Below, piece by piece: positions 45,092-56,200 of a stretch of DNA of 64,000 nucleotides (positions within the stretch are counted from its first letter, which is position 1; each line of letters starts with the position of its first letter). This DNA comes from Peribolospora baueri (taxonomy: Eukaryota; Basidiomycota; Peribolosporomycetes; Peribolosporales; Peribolosporaceae). The stretch lies in NCBI GenBank assembly GCA_029717555.1, contig JAMDHS010000097.1:1-64000 (forward strand). The letters are read 5' to 3'. The position numbers and the translations under genes are program-made. The notes under the pieces are model-generated. The model saw only the letters and a program-made list of their open reading frames with translations, had not been told where the DNA came from and made no database searches.

Positions 45092-46187
45092 ATGCTTCTA
45101 GACAATGACGAGGTGAGTATGGCCCTGTTCGCCAGTCGACGTCTACCCACTCCACCATCCGCGAAGCGGAAGGGGCAAGGAAGACTCGGTCGACCTCATT
45201 GATGGTGAAAGGCTCGGTCGATCCTCTTCGATCATGTACTGACCTTTTATGCTTTATATTTGCCACATTTTATATTGCCTACTTGCTTTTTTTTTGCTCT
45301 TTTGCCGACGTTCTCTCCCCTTCGTTACGCACGCGACCTCGTGGTAACCAAGTTCCTGAAGCGATTAGACGATCTCTTCAAGAGCACGGAGGGGAAGGGC
45401 ACCGTGTTCCTCATCCAAAAGCGATGTGAGTGAAACTGTATGCCGTCCCCGGCGGGAGTCGATTTTATGGGACAGAAGCAATGAGAAGTTGTCGCTGAAC
45501 GCGTCCAATCTTTCTCCTCCCTCCAACGGTGCTGCTTTTCTCACCAAAGATACCCATGGCGACACTGACGGTACAGACGATGTGGTCATGGCCGATGAAG
45601 CGGCCGCGGGAGTGGGTGCCACGGCGGCTGCGGGGAAGGAGGCGGCGACGGCAGTAGAGGATGACCGGGAACACCCGTGCTTGTTGAGGGCGACGGACGG
45701 TAAAGAGGTCAAGGTGTCTACTTTGGTGAGCGGGCGGGGTCTTTTCATCTTTCTGCAACTGTTTTTCCCAACTCGCTCGAATGCTCAAGGAATTCTTCCA
45801 TCTTTCCATGTTATCTGTTCTCTGTTCATGGCCCCGTATCCCACGTCCCGTTACGTCCGTCCGCAATCCCTTGCACGTCAGATCACCGCACAAACGCTTC
45901 CCACCTTCCACGCTGCCTACTCCTCCCTCCTCCGCACGCATTTGACGGCTTGCTTGCGAAAGCGTGACAAGCGGAGGGAAAAGAAGCGTGCTGAAGCCGC
46001 TGCTCTGAGGGCGGGGAAGAAGGCTACTGCTGCGGCGGCTGGGGGCGAGAAGGGGAAAGGTCTGCCAAAGAGGGGGAATGGGAGAAGGAAGAGGGTGAGG
46101 GAGGAGAACCGGAGGAGCAAGAAGAGGACCAAGGGAAAGGGAAGCGGCAACGCGAGGCCTTCGAAGGGGGCGGTGACAACCGCTTAG
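45092..46187 (+). CDS. SRP14: Signal recognition particle subunit SRP14
   Basis: Binds the Alu part of SRP RNA in the cytosol and helps pause translation of secretory proteins. Exons about 45092-45112, 45353-45429, 45479-45725, 45882-46187; 216 residues. MLLDNDEFLKRLDDLF and GKGTVFLIQKR match the family's first helix and strands. HPCLLRATDGKEVKVSTL is the most typical block. TFHAAYSSLLRTHLTACLRKRDKRREKKR matches the last helix, followed by a Lys/Arg/Ala-rich tail longer than in yeast. An acidic, Ala-rich insert of about 40 residues lies in the loop. The second intron uses a weak donor (GTGAAA at 45430), the only one that keeps the frame; this join is the least certain. Confidence 0.9.
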
Positions 46188-47173
46188 TGCTGGACGAACG
46201 TTTGGAGCCAAGGTACCGCTTCTGTTGGCCTCCCTGTGCACAGCCAGCTCCACTTCCAAGTCATGGAGACCTGTTTAAGCACTATGCACTGATCCCTCTG
46301 GACTCATATGCAATGCATATGTGGAACACATGCCCGAAAGCCTTTCATCGCGATCATGCCAAATCCCAATCCTTGAGAGTATAACACCAGACCGTCACTT
46401 TCACGGCGACTGTTGGGCATCTATCTGCCTTAGGTATAAGTGGCTCGGGTCTACTGCGCCTACCGACATCCACCGACGAAAGGACGAAGAAGAGGAAGAG
46501 GGTCAAAGGTAGGAGGCGCGCGTCGGGCGAGATAGATCGGGAAGAATGCGACATACGACGCGCGCCGGACGGTGATGGTAGTACCCTCCTAACCCGCATC
46601 CAAGAGAACACATGGGAACTTAACCGCTTCGAGCGCGGCCTGAAATGGAGTGTCCGTGACGGGCTCCTGAATAGCCTCCAATGCCTGTTGTCCCTTGACC
46701 TAGCTTTGTCTTGGATATTCTCCGTTTTCGTTTGCGCTCCCACCTGTTAGCCTTCCTAACCCTGCAGGGAGGTCTCCTGTCACGCTTCCTACCCCATGCT
46801 CGTCTTCCACCGATCGTTGCGCCCTTCAGATGGGTGTCCTGCCAAACCGGACTCGCAGGAACAGCAAGTGCGATGTGACCGCGGCCGAGTGGATGCACGA
46901 GGGCAGGCACCAATATTTTTTTTATTATTTCATCGTCCAGACACTCTACAAGCTGCAAGCGGTGACGATGGAAGACAGTATGCATGGGTTTAGCTGCGGA
47001 GTAATTGGAAACCCTCGGATGGCCCTTGTAAAGGAATCGACTTCTCCACACCGTCACGAAGCCAATGGCGGGCGAGAACGGGTGGAAAGATTTAGTAATC
47101 CAAGAACTTGTAGCAGCTTCGTTTATTAGACCGCCCATTGACAATGCCCATCAAGTAGCGAGTTTAATGTCCT
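46188..47173. other. Convergent intergenic, no gene seen
   Basis: About 1 kb between the SRP14 and chorismate synthase stop codons. A 174-residue minus-strand frame at 47,144-46,620 has no family features and was not called. Confidence 0.5.
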
Positions 47174-49001
47174 TCACTGCGCAGGTTCGTCTTCCTTCGA
47201 GGTCCCGTTCTCGACCTTGCTCCTGCTCTGACTCCTTGGCCACACCATGCTCTTGGGCAGCCCGAGTTCTCCGACGGGGGGGAGCAAGCTGGCCGCACGA
47301 TCCCTGGCGAGCTGGGCCATGAGCGCGTCCATGATGACGAGCGCCCCCATGGCTTCGACAATGGGCACGGCGCGAGGCACGACACACGGGTCGTGCCGAC
47401 CCCTGGCGGCGAGCGTACCAGGCGTGCCATCGTACTGGCTGGTCGTTTGTGCGCGGGAGATGGTCGCCGGTGATTTGAAGCCGACACTGTGAAGATGGGA
47501 GGAATCGAAGGAGGCAGCCGGTGGATGATCATGAGCATACGAATAGGGCGGTTCCGATCAGCGCTCGCTCCAACGTTCACCCGACCCACCGGAAGTAGAT
47601 GTCCTCGCTATTAGAGATGCCACCTTGAACGCCGCCGCTCCAGTTGGTGCTCGTACCCAACCGACCACCTGGCTTCCTGATGAACGAGTCATTGTGCCTG
47701 CTCCCGCTGACCTCCGTGCCACGGAAACCGGAGCCGATCTCGAAGCCTTTGGTGGCGGGGATGGAGAGCATGGCGTGCGCCAGCTTGGCCTCTAGCTTGT
47801 CGAAGCAGGGCTCTCCGAGACCGGAAGGGGCGTTGCGAATAACGCAAGTCACCGTGCCGCCGATGGAGTCTGAGGCCGCTTTAGCAAGTTGGATGCGCTA
47901 GAGGGCCAAAGGGGATTATTGGTGGAAGCGGGGGTCCAGCCATTGTTCAAATAAGACAAGAAGATGGCACAAAAGCCAGCCAACCACCAATCAGGCAGGA
48001 AAATAGGATTATCCATGGCAGCATCGTCGAGCACTCACCTGCTTCATGCGCTCGGCACTTTCCTTGTCCGGACACCTGACGTCGTCCTTATCCACGTCCG
48101 CCCTAGTGACCGTGCTGAGAAGGCGTCGGAACTCCTCGCTCAAAGGTTCCTCCGAGTCGTCTTCCTCGTCTATCCTGTTCGCCAGCGCCGCTCCCGTAGC
48201 CGAAGACGAAGTTGCAAGCTTCTCTGCAGGGAAGCGTGGAATATGCACCTTGCCGACGGAGGAGACGAAGGCGACAATCTCTACGCCGTAGGCCTCCTTG
48301 AGGTATTTCTCCGCCACGGCGCCTGCGGCGACTCGGCCTACATGGGAGAAAAACAGCCATATTTGATGGCGGAGGGTGGCAAGACCGAGGTCATAAAACA
48401 GGACAGACGTGGGATGCAGGTGGCGGAGACCATATTTCGTGAAGTAGCGAAGGACCAGCGACGGCGAAGGGGACGATATGCTCACCGATCGTCTCCCGAG
48501 CGCTGCTCCTTCCACCGCCGCTGCTGGCCTTGATGCCGTATTTCTCAATGTAAGTGTAGTCTGCGTGGCTGGGTCTAGGGTAGTGGTCCGTCTCCGAATA
48601 ATCGTGCGGCCTCTGGTCCTGGTTTCGAACGAGCATGCCGATGGGTGTGCCGAGGGTCACACCGCGCTCGACGCCAGATTGGATGTGAACGAGGTCCTTC
48701 TCGTCACGCTGGAGACGGGAACGGAGGCGGTAGGCGAACGAGAGAAAACAAAAAAAAAAGACACAAAAGCCTTTGTGAGCAAGTCAAAAGAACGACGACA
48801 TTACGTCAAAGCTTTGCGAACTCATGCACTCACCGGCGTCGTCAGATTGCTCTGACCGGGCCTTCTCCTGCTCAGCTGGATCTGCACGTCGCTCTCCTGG
48901 AGGAGCATTCCAGGAGGGCATCCGTCGATGATGCACCCGACAGAGGCGCAGTGAGACTCACCATAGGTGGTGACGCGGAAGTGGCTGCCGAACGTGCTCA
49001 T
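47174..49001 (-). CDS. ARO2: Chorismate synthase
   Basis: Last step of the shikimate pathway: 5-enolpyruvylshikimate-3-phosphate to chorismate, using reduced FMN. Exons on the minus strand: 49001-48834, 48708-48486, 48337-48039, 47897-47590, 47486-47174; 436 residues. Family words in order: [17 protein letters not shown] (FMN/substrate His), [127 protein letters not shown] and [17 protein letters not shown]. An acidic insert ([17 protein letters not shown]) sits in the variable middle loop, as in fungal bifunctional enzymes that also reduce flavin with NADPH. Confidence 0.96.
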
Positions 49002-49813
49002 GTCGGTGTGAATGGGGAGAAGGAGACAGACCAAGTCGGTCAGTGACGGTTGAGGAAGACAAAGTGGCTCGGAAGCTCGGCTATCGAGTCGTCTCGCCGC
49101 AGCAGAGCATGACCGATACCCAACGTCCTTCTCTCGTTCTCTCTCTACCAACTGGCCCCCATCAAAGGACGGTCTGGCGCTCGAACGTGAGCCCCCGCTC
49201 GACGCATCTCCCCATCTTCACTCCGTCTCGAATGATGAGCCCGAATCCACGAAAACAAGCATGTATTAGAGCCGGCGCCTCCCCGGGCGCTTTGGCTTAA
49301 AACGCTCAGTTCCTGATCTTTACTTTCGCCCTCGCGCCGCCTCTCTGCGAAGACCGGCCGCAGGAGTTCGCGAGCCGTGCTGACAGTCTGAATACTTCCT
49401 CCTTTCTTCTGTTGCCCATTACGCTCTCTCCATTTCCGTCGTCTCGATCCGACAAACGACAACGCTGAACTGGTAAGCGTGCCCACTTCCTCTCTTTCTT
49501 CCCGCCGATGTCCCATCGTTCATTCTTAGTCTTCGGTAACATGCACGGCGTGGCGTGTTCCAGCGCCGTTCCTCAGAGTGGGATGATAAAAGCAAGTGAG
49601 CACCCGACTCTGGCTGTCTCAGACAAAGCACCCCAACGCTTCCGCAGCACACGACCGACTCGATATCACGTTTTCTCGCCGACGTCGAGCAGCAGGAGAC
49701 GGAGCCAGGTACGTGGCGTCGGCGCAAAGGCGAGAATCTCACACCAGAGAACGTGTGCATACGAGCGACGGCCCATTCCAACGTCGGGCCGCCTCCCCTG
49801 ACCGACCTTTCAC
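49002..49813. other. Intergenic, no gene seen
   Basis: About 810 nt: promoter of chorismate synthase and the 3' side of the polygalacturonase gene. No gene supported. Confidence 0.5.
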
Positions 49814-52027
49814 CTAGCAGTGAAACCCAGAAGGCACGTAGTTGCACGAGGAAGAGTTGGACGAGCCGGAGATGCGAACGTCTTGGAAATGCCAGTCGGA
49901 GCAGGATCCGTTACCGCAGAGGATGTAATAGTCCAGGGCGGACTCTTGGACGGTGCCGACGACGTTGGAGAGAGTCAGGTCCGTGATGAGTACGCCAGAG
50001 GTTGGAGTCTGGCATACGTTGAGATGGTAATTGGCCTTTAGCTTTGGACGGCGCACCCTCTGTCGGAAGATCTTGGAAGGGAGAGGACTATTCTACTCAC
50101 TCCAGTCGGTCCACCGTTCAGGTAGTCCTGCTGGACGTCCAAGCCGTACCCGCTGATTCCGCTCAGGCTGATCCCTAAGTAGAAGAAACGGAGAAGCGAA
50201 GCCAACAAACGAGGAAGGGAGGGGAAGGTGCGTGAGATCTCTCTTAAGTGCCACTGCACTCTTGAACAGTGCCGTCGCGGAGCGCACCGCTGTAGGTTAC
50301 GTTCGTGATCAACCCGGTCGTGTTGTAGTTCGTCTTGATTCGAACTCCATTCAGCGAATTAACCACCTTGTCGAAGAAATGGGAAAGGACAAAATGAAAC
50401 GCGGCTTTGAGGCGTGGTCGACTCGTTTCGGAGCATCCGACCAGGCGGGGGGACCGCTCACTTTGCTGTCTTTGATGACCACGTTTTCGACAGTGTTGTC
50501 GCTCCTGCCGCCAACTGAGCCGATGGAAAGCCCGTGGCCTCCAGAGCAGCTTGGAAGGGTTGGTCCGGAGGAAAAGATGAGATTGATTCTACGACATCCG
50601 TCGAGCTGATGTGGCGCCGCCACAAGACTTACTACCCGCCTGAAGGGAGGCGAGGCCGAGTGAAGCCAGAGTGATTATAACGGTCATTCCTCTCTTCTCT
50701 TCCTGATGTGCCCGAACTATGATCATCTCTCACCCTCGAAGACGAGGCCTGAAACCGAGTTGATAGCCAAGCAATCATCCTGGTCGGAACGCGAACGAGG
50801 CCGTCAGAGCCTTGGAAGCGCCGGCTGAAGGGACAAGTTTGTTTGTTCCAGCAGGAGCGCGAATGGGACGTAAGACTCGCACCTGATTGTGAACCTGCGA
50901 GCGAGCGACGGCGTACGAGTACGAATATACCCGCATCAGCCTAGGTCTCGACGGATGACGAACGGTTCCCAACTCACGGTGGCCCCGGAGATCGTCACGT
51001 CGGTGGAGCTGGAGACGTCAAACGCGTCCGTGCTGGAGGAAGAAAGGGTTCGCAGTCGAGGCGAACGTGAGGCCAGCCAAGTGGAGCGTCCAAACGCGAC
51101 TTGGCAAGAAGGGAGAGGAGGGAGGGAGCCGATCGCTGACTTACTTGTGTCCGAGCTTGTTCACGTCTCCGGCCTGACAAGGTTGGGAAGCAAGTGATAG
51201 GGGATTCAGACCGGAAGCGCTCGATGCTTTGCTTGAGGCGCTGGTCTAGCTTACCGAATCGTTGACGACAACGTTGGACAGCTTGATGCCCGTCGCGCCG
51301 CTGATGGAAAACACCTATGAACGCGATGAAAAGTGGAGTGACGGTCATCTACGAGCAATTGGGAAAACAGAAAGAAGATCTCTCCTCCGCAAGTCTTGGA
51401 AGCGCATGAAAGGCAGAGCAGAGAGAAAGAGAGAGGGAGAGAAAGAGCTCAACTTGAACGGGCGAGTTGACGATGTAGAGACCATCGATGGTGGAGTCGG
51501 TCATGTCATGGGCGTATACAAACTTTGGTTTCTTCTTTCCACCGTTGCCTCCCTGAAGGAGGAGGAGACGAGACGAAGAGAGGGGGCCGTTCAAGCGTCG
51601 GACCGAACGGACGGACGGCGTCGACGGACTGAAGTTTTATCTATCAAGCGGCCGCCGAACGCGCCTCACTCACCAATCCGTCCCAGTACAGCGGGCCCTG
51701 GCCGTCCAACTTGCTTCCCGCTGCGCCCTTGACATGTACGTCTCCGCCTTTAAACTGGACCAGCGGGCCGGTCCACTCCTGGTATCCGAAAGTGGTGGTG
51801 CCTTGGAACGTGATCGTCGTCCCGTTGCGCACGCTGCTGAAATCGAGCGTAGAGCCCGCGGGGACGCTCATGTTGAAGACGGTGATCGAAGTGCAGTTGG
51901 CGACGGCCGCGGGCACCTGTGTGAAGTTTTTGACGGTGCATGATGGGGACGAAGCCAAAAGAGATTCTGTGCCCGCGAGGGCGAGGGGAAAGAAGGGGAG
52001 GAGAAGAGCGCTGGAGAGAGGGAGCAT
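49814..52027 (-). CDS. Secreted endopolygalacturonase, GH28
   Basis: Cuts alpha-1,4 bonds in plant-wall pectin outside the cell. Exons resolved on the minus strand: 52027-51674, 51552-51454, 51314-51255, 51173-51145, 51032-50978, 50894-50883 (12 nt), one starting at 50779, then pieces down to 49814. Joins between about 50,730 and 50,590 and near 50,260 are not certain. A signal peptide ([18 protein letters not shown]) is first. All GH28 catalytic words are present: [29 protein letters not shown] and GVRIKTN, plus [20 protein letters not shown] and the C-terminal [11 protein letters not shown]. About 380 residues are expected, normal for endo-acting members. Suggests contact with plant tissue. 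Confidence 0.92.
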
Positions 52028-53223
52028 CGCCGGTAGAAGAGATGAAAGCGGTCGAAGAGGGATGCGATAGAGCGACGAGAGGGGAGGAAGACAGGTAAAC
52101 GAGCTGCGGGGGACGAGAAAGCAGCTATTAAAAGCTTCATGAGGCGTTCCCCGTCCAGGGCGTCTAGCAAACAAGCGACTTGGGAGCTGACGACGACGAC
52201 GACGACGACGACCATCGGATCGGCCGAAGGCGAGCAGTAAGTAAGTTCCTAGACGCCGGTCCGAGCTCCGAAGGTGACAGACAGACGGACGTTGCAGCAG
52301 GCCTCGGTGGCCATCCATGCCGGGACCTGCCAGACGTGCAACGAACCATGGGGCGATCGCATTACGACGTCTCAAGGGAGCGAAGGCGCTCCTGCTGATC
52401 CAGATGGACGCCAGACGGACGAACGAACGAGACGAACAAACGGAGCCAGGTTTCGGCAAGAGATCACCATCAGCCGCGGCACGGAAGGGGAGAGAGGACG
52501 TGCCGAGCAGCAAAGCGAGCGAAGGCGTGCCGTGCCGACAACGTACGGCCAAAAGTCGTCGATGAGGGACGTTGCCAGCGCCGGCCAAAGAAGAAATATT
52601 CAAAAAAGTCCATTGCAGCGGCGTAACGGGCGTAATCATCATAGTCACGTGTGGGATAGATGCGAGATGGAAGTTGTGAATCGTGCCGTCGAGACAAGTG
52701 GAAAGAAACGTGCGCGAGAGGATGAGAGTATGACCACGAGACGACGATGAGATGAGCGGTGACGATGATGAAGATATGCAGCGACAATGACAAGGACGGA
52801 GCTGAGGAAGAGGCGCGATTGGGGATCCAAGTGAAGGGTAGGACGAAAGAGCGGGAGTGGAGGTGGTTGAAGCGCACCGTGCGGCGAACCGCCAAGTCCC
52901 GCTGGTGTGCGCCGGCTCATCACCGAGATCGATACGGGTAGCCGCGCTGGCAAGAAGAGTTGACTTCAAGCCGGGTAGCGACCCCGTATGACGAGCTCGG
53001 CCAGGAGAGGCGTCCCAACCGATGTGGGTGGGAGGAAAGACAGAGATCGACGAGAATGGGGGAAAAAATGGGTAAAGTCGAAGACAACAGGGGAAAAAAA
53101 AATACGAAGAAAAAAAGACGAGACGCGACAAGGAAAAAAAAATGCCGACAACGCCCCAATACCCATGAGGGAAAAAAAGGCCAAAACTCTCCTGAAGGCG
53201 GTCGGCCATCACGTCAGGTCAGG
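52028..53223. other. Intergenic upstream of polygalacturonase
   Basis: About 1.2 kb of promoter space for the polygalacturonase and the 3' end of the next minus-strand gene. It has a (GAC)n run at about 52,190-52,212 and several A runs (53,090-53,160). No gene supported. Confidence 0.5.
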
Positions 53224-56200
53224 TCACGTCTTGGAGAGATCCTCGACCCTCCGTTCCAGATAGGCCACGCGAGCCTCCACGGCGTTGTTCCTGATCGAGC
53301 TCTCGAGGAGCGACTTGTGCAGTCCTACGAGCTCGGTTTGAAGTCGAACGATTTCGGCTGCGAACGGAAGGAAGGGCACGATGGGAAAAAAAAAAAAAGG
53401 GCGACGAGTCGGTTGAGTCAACGACGAACATCCCCCACCACCCACACTTGAAACGAGACCGCGGAAACGAGACCGCGGGAGAAAGAAAGACAGTCAAGCC
53501 AGCAGCCCACCTGAACGATCCGAGTGGTTCTGCTCAAAGGCAAAAAACTTGTCCATCCATTGTTCGACGACGGTCTCGTTCATGAGCGTGGTGCCGTTGC
53601 TGTCCTTGCGTACCGCGTGCGCGTGCCCAGGCCTCTCCGCCGTCGTCGTTCCCCCACCGGGAGCCGTGGCTGAAGGGTTGCCCGGCGCACCGACACCGGC
53701 ACTGTCAGGAAGCACTGGCACTGGCACGGGAGGAGGGCTCGATACGAGCGGCGGCACACCGGACGGGAGAGGCTGTAGTGGCTCGTTCGGAGGCCGTGCC
53801 GCCTGGCCCGGAGTGCGAGTGTCCATGTCGCGGCTGGTAAGCGGATAGGGCTTATCGGGACCGAAACCGCTGGCGGACGAGCTGTTGATGTGAGGGTTGC
53901 CGCTGGGACGGACATTCTGGCTGAGGATCGAAGTGATCTCGGTTCTTGTCACTTTGGTGATGATGGATCCTGCATAGGCATGACGACGGTGACGGCGGCG
54001 AGTCAGTCAGCCATCCCCACATGAACCGGGCCAGCAGCGACGCGAGACATTAGGTACTCACCAGACACGCGTTTGCCGGACCTTCGAGCTTTAAGCAGCT
54101 CCTCGAGCTTGGAGCGCAGGGCAACAAAGAGGAGCAGCCGTGGATTGAGGCGTAGCAACTTTTGCACCTCATCCTGCCCACAACGAAAGCGTACGAAATG
54201 ACGACGTCAGGGGGCGAGCACTTGCCGGAGAAGAACGGAGGGGCGGTGGCTCACCGGATATTTAGACAAGAGTTGCTCGATGCCTTTCATGCCGTCCACA
54301 TCTTCCTTCTTGAGCAAATTGTAGACGTACTCTTCCTTGGCTGTCAACTCGTTCGATCCTCTCGCGCCTCCTCCGCCTCCTCTCAAACCGCCCTCTGTTC
54401 CACTCGCCACGCCAGTACCGGCTCTGGATGCCTTCCTCCGACCCTCTCGCACACCCACACCCACACCCACACCCACACCCACACCCACACCTCCGGCCAA
54501 GGCCTCCTTCAACAATTCTTCCAAGACGCGCTCCGCCTCACGATGTGCGTTGTGTTCCATCTGGCTCATCGTCGCCTTGACCAGCGCTTCCTCCCCGCCT
54601 TTCGCTTCGGGCTTATCCTCCTCGAAAAGGTCATCGGCCGCTTCAGCGCGATCCCGAGGAACGGGGACTTCCTGCTGCTGCTGCTGCTGCTGAAGAGGCG
54701 TGTGGAGATCGACAGGCGAAAGCGGCGGAGGCGTCCCGGGCATGTGAGCAGGGTCGGCGTCGGCGTCCTCGTGAGGCTGCAATGCGGCCCTCCAGCGGTG
54801 GATGTCGGTGGGATCAGTGGAGCAGGTGAGCGAGGACAATCCGCCGCCGGTCTGTTCCGCCTTTCGAGTCGCCGCCGCCGCCGCCGCCGCCGCCTCGTCT
54901 TCGTTGCCGTGCTCTCCTTTTTCCTCTTCCGGGATCATCAGTTCGTCCGCCTCCATCTCCGCTTCCCTCATCCGTTCTCTCCGTTCAAGATCCTCCGCAT
55001 CCAGCGCCGTATCCACGCCAAACCGGCGGAAGATGGTGCTAGCCCCTTCACTCCAAACGCGACTATGAAGTGTGCCAAACTTGCCGACGACGCTATTGTG
55101 GGCTTGTGGGTGGGCGCGTTGGGGCACAGGCGTGCCGAAACGGGGGAGGATGAGCTCGCCTTCCGAGTCTAACGGGGCGTCGGAGAAGCTACGGCGCCAC
55201 GCGCGGACGTGGCGGTCGCCGTCGCCGCCGCCGTCGGAGGGGAAACCCTTTCCGAGCGATTCGATGGGACTCTGCAGCTTGTCAGCGCCTTCCAATCCCG
55301 CTCGTCCGCCTCCGCCACCACCACCACCACCACCGCCGCCGTCTCGGAACTGGAGGAGATGCAAAGCCTTGCGAATGCGCAGGGACGTCTCGCGCGAAGG
55401 TGGTCCACTGCTATCCGTCGCCTCCATGATCGCCCTCGCAGCATCAGCCATGACGGCCTTGCGCTCCGCCGAGCTCGGCACCCTCGGTCGGGCTTCCCTG
55501 CCGACGCTCTCGCGCCCGCTCGCCGCCTTCTTACCGGTGACGGCGGCGTCGATGGCGGTGGTGGTGGTGGCGGCGGCGGCGGCAGCGGGACGAACGTCAT
55601 CCTTGGGGAGCGCCCTCGAGTCTTTGCGCGCGGCAAAGGGCAGGATGGGGGGACTGAGGGGACGCTTGACAGGCTGCTGCTGCTGTGCCTCGACATGTGG
55701 ATGTGGCTGCTGCTGCCTCTTCGGCGGTGGTTGCGCTTGCGCTTGCGTCATCATGAGCGCGATGCTGGGCTTGGTGTTGTCAGCCGACGTTTGCGGCGAC
55801 GTGAGCGGCATGACCGCGGTATCTCTCTGGACCGCCGCCCCCGCCGCGGCCCCGATGAGGTCCTCATCGCTCGTGTCCGGCTTGAGCACCCGTCCACTCA
55901 AATGAGCAGACGGACTTGGCATCTTTCCCGTCCCGATCCTAGGCACGTTATCCACAACGACTCCCATCTTATCGTCCGGCGTCGGCGTCCTCGGACGCGG
56001 ACGACCGTCTTGGACAACAGCCTTCGCCTCCACTCCTTCTTCCTCGTCCATCTCTTCGTGCTCCTCAAGGTTCTGCACCGCAGCCGCAGCCGCGGCCGAT
56101 CTCATCGCGGCAATCCTCAACGCGGTCACGTCCCAGCTGTTGGGGCGGGACTCGGTGTCCGGAGAGAATCGGCTGGCGAGGTACGACGTCGTCGGGTCTC

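Noticed and set aside
46620-47144. Minus-strand frame of 174 codons
   Set aside because: Not recognised, lacks introns and splice logic seen in neighbours, and ends near the chorismate synthase stop without a plausible promoter.
51644-53212. Long minus-strand open frame of about 520 codons covering the polygalacturonase start and upstream DNA
   Set aside because: Only its last part is real: the polygalacturonase signal peptide begins at 52,027. Upstream residues are Ser/Arg/Phe-rich with no family features and look like read-through of promoter sequence.
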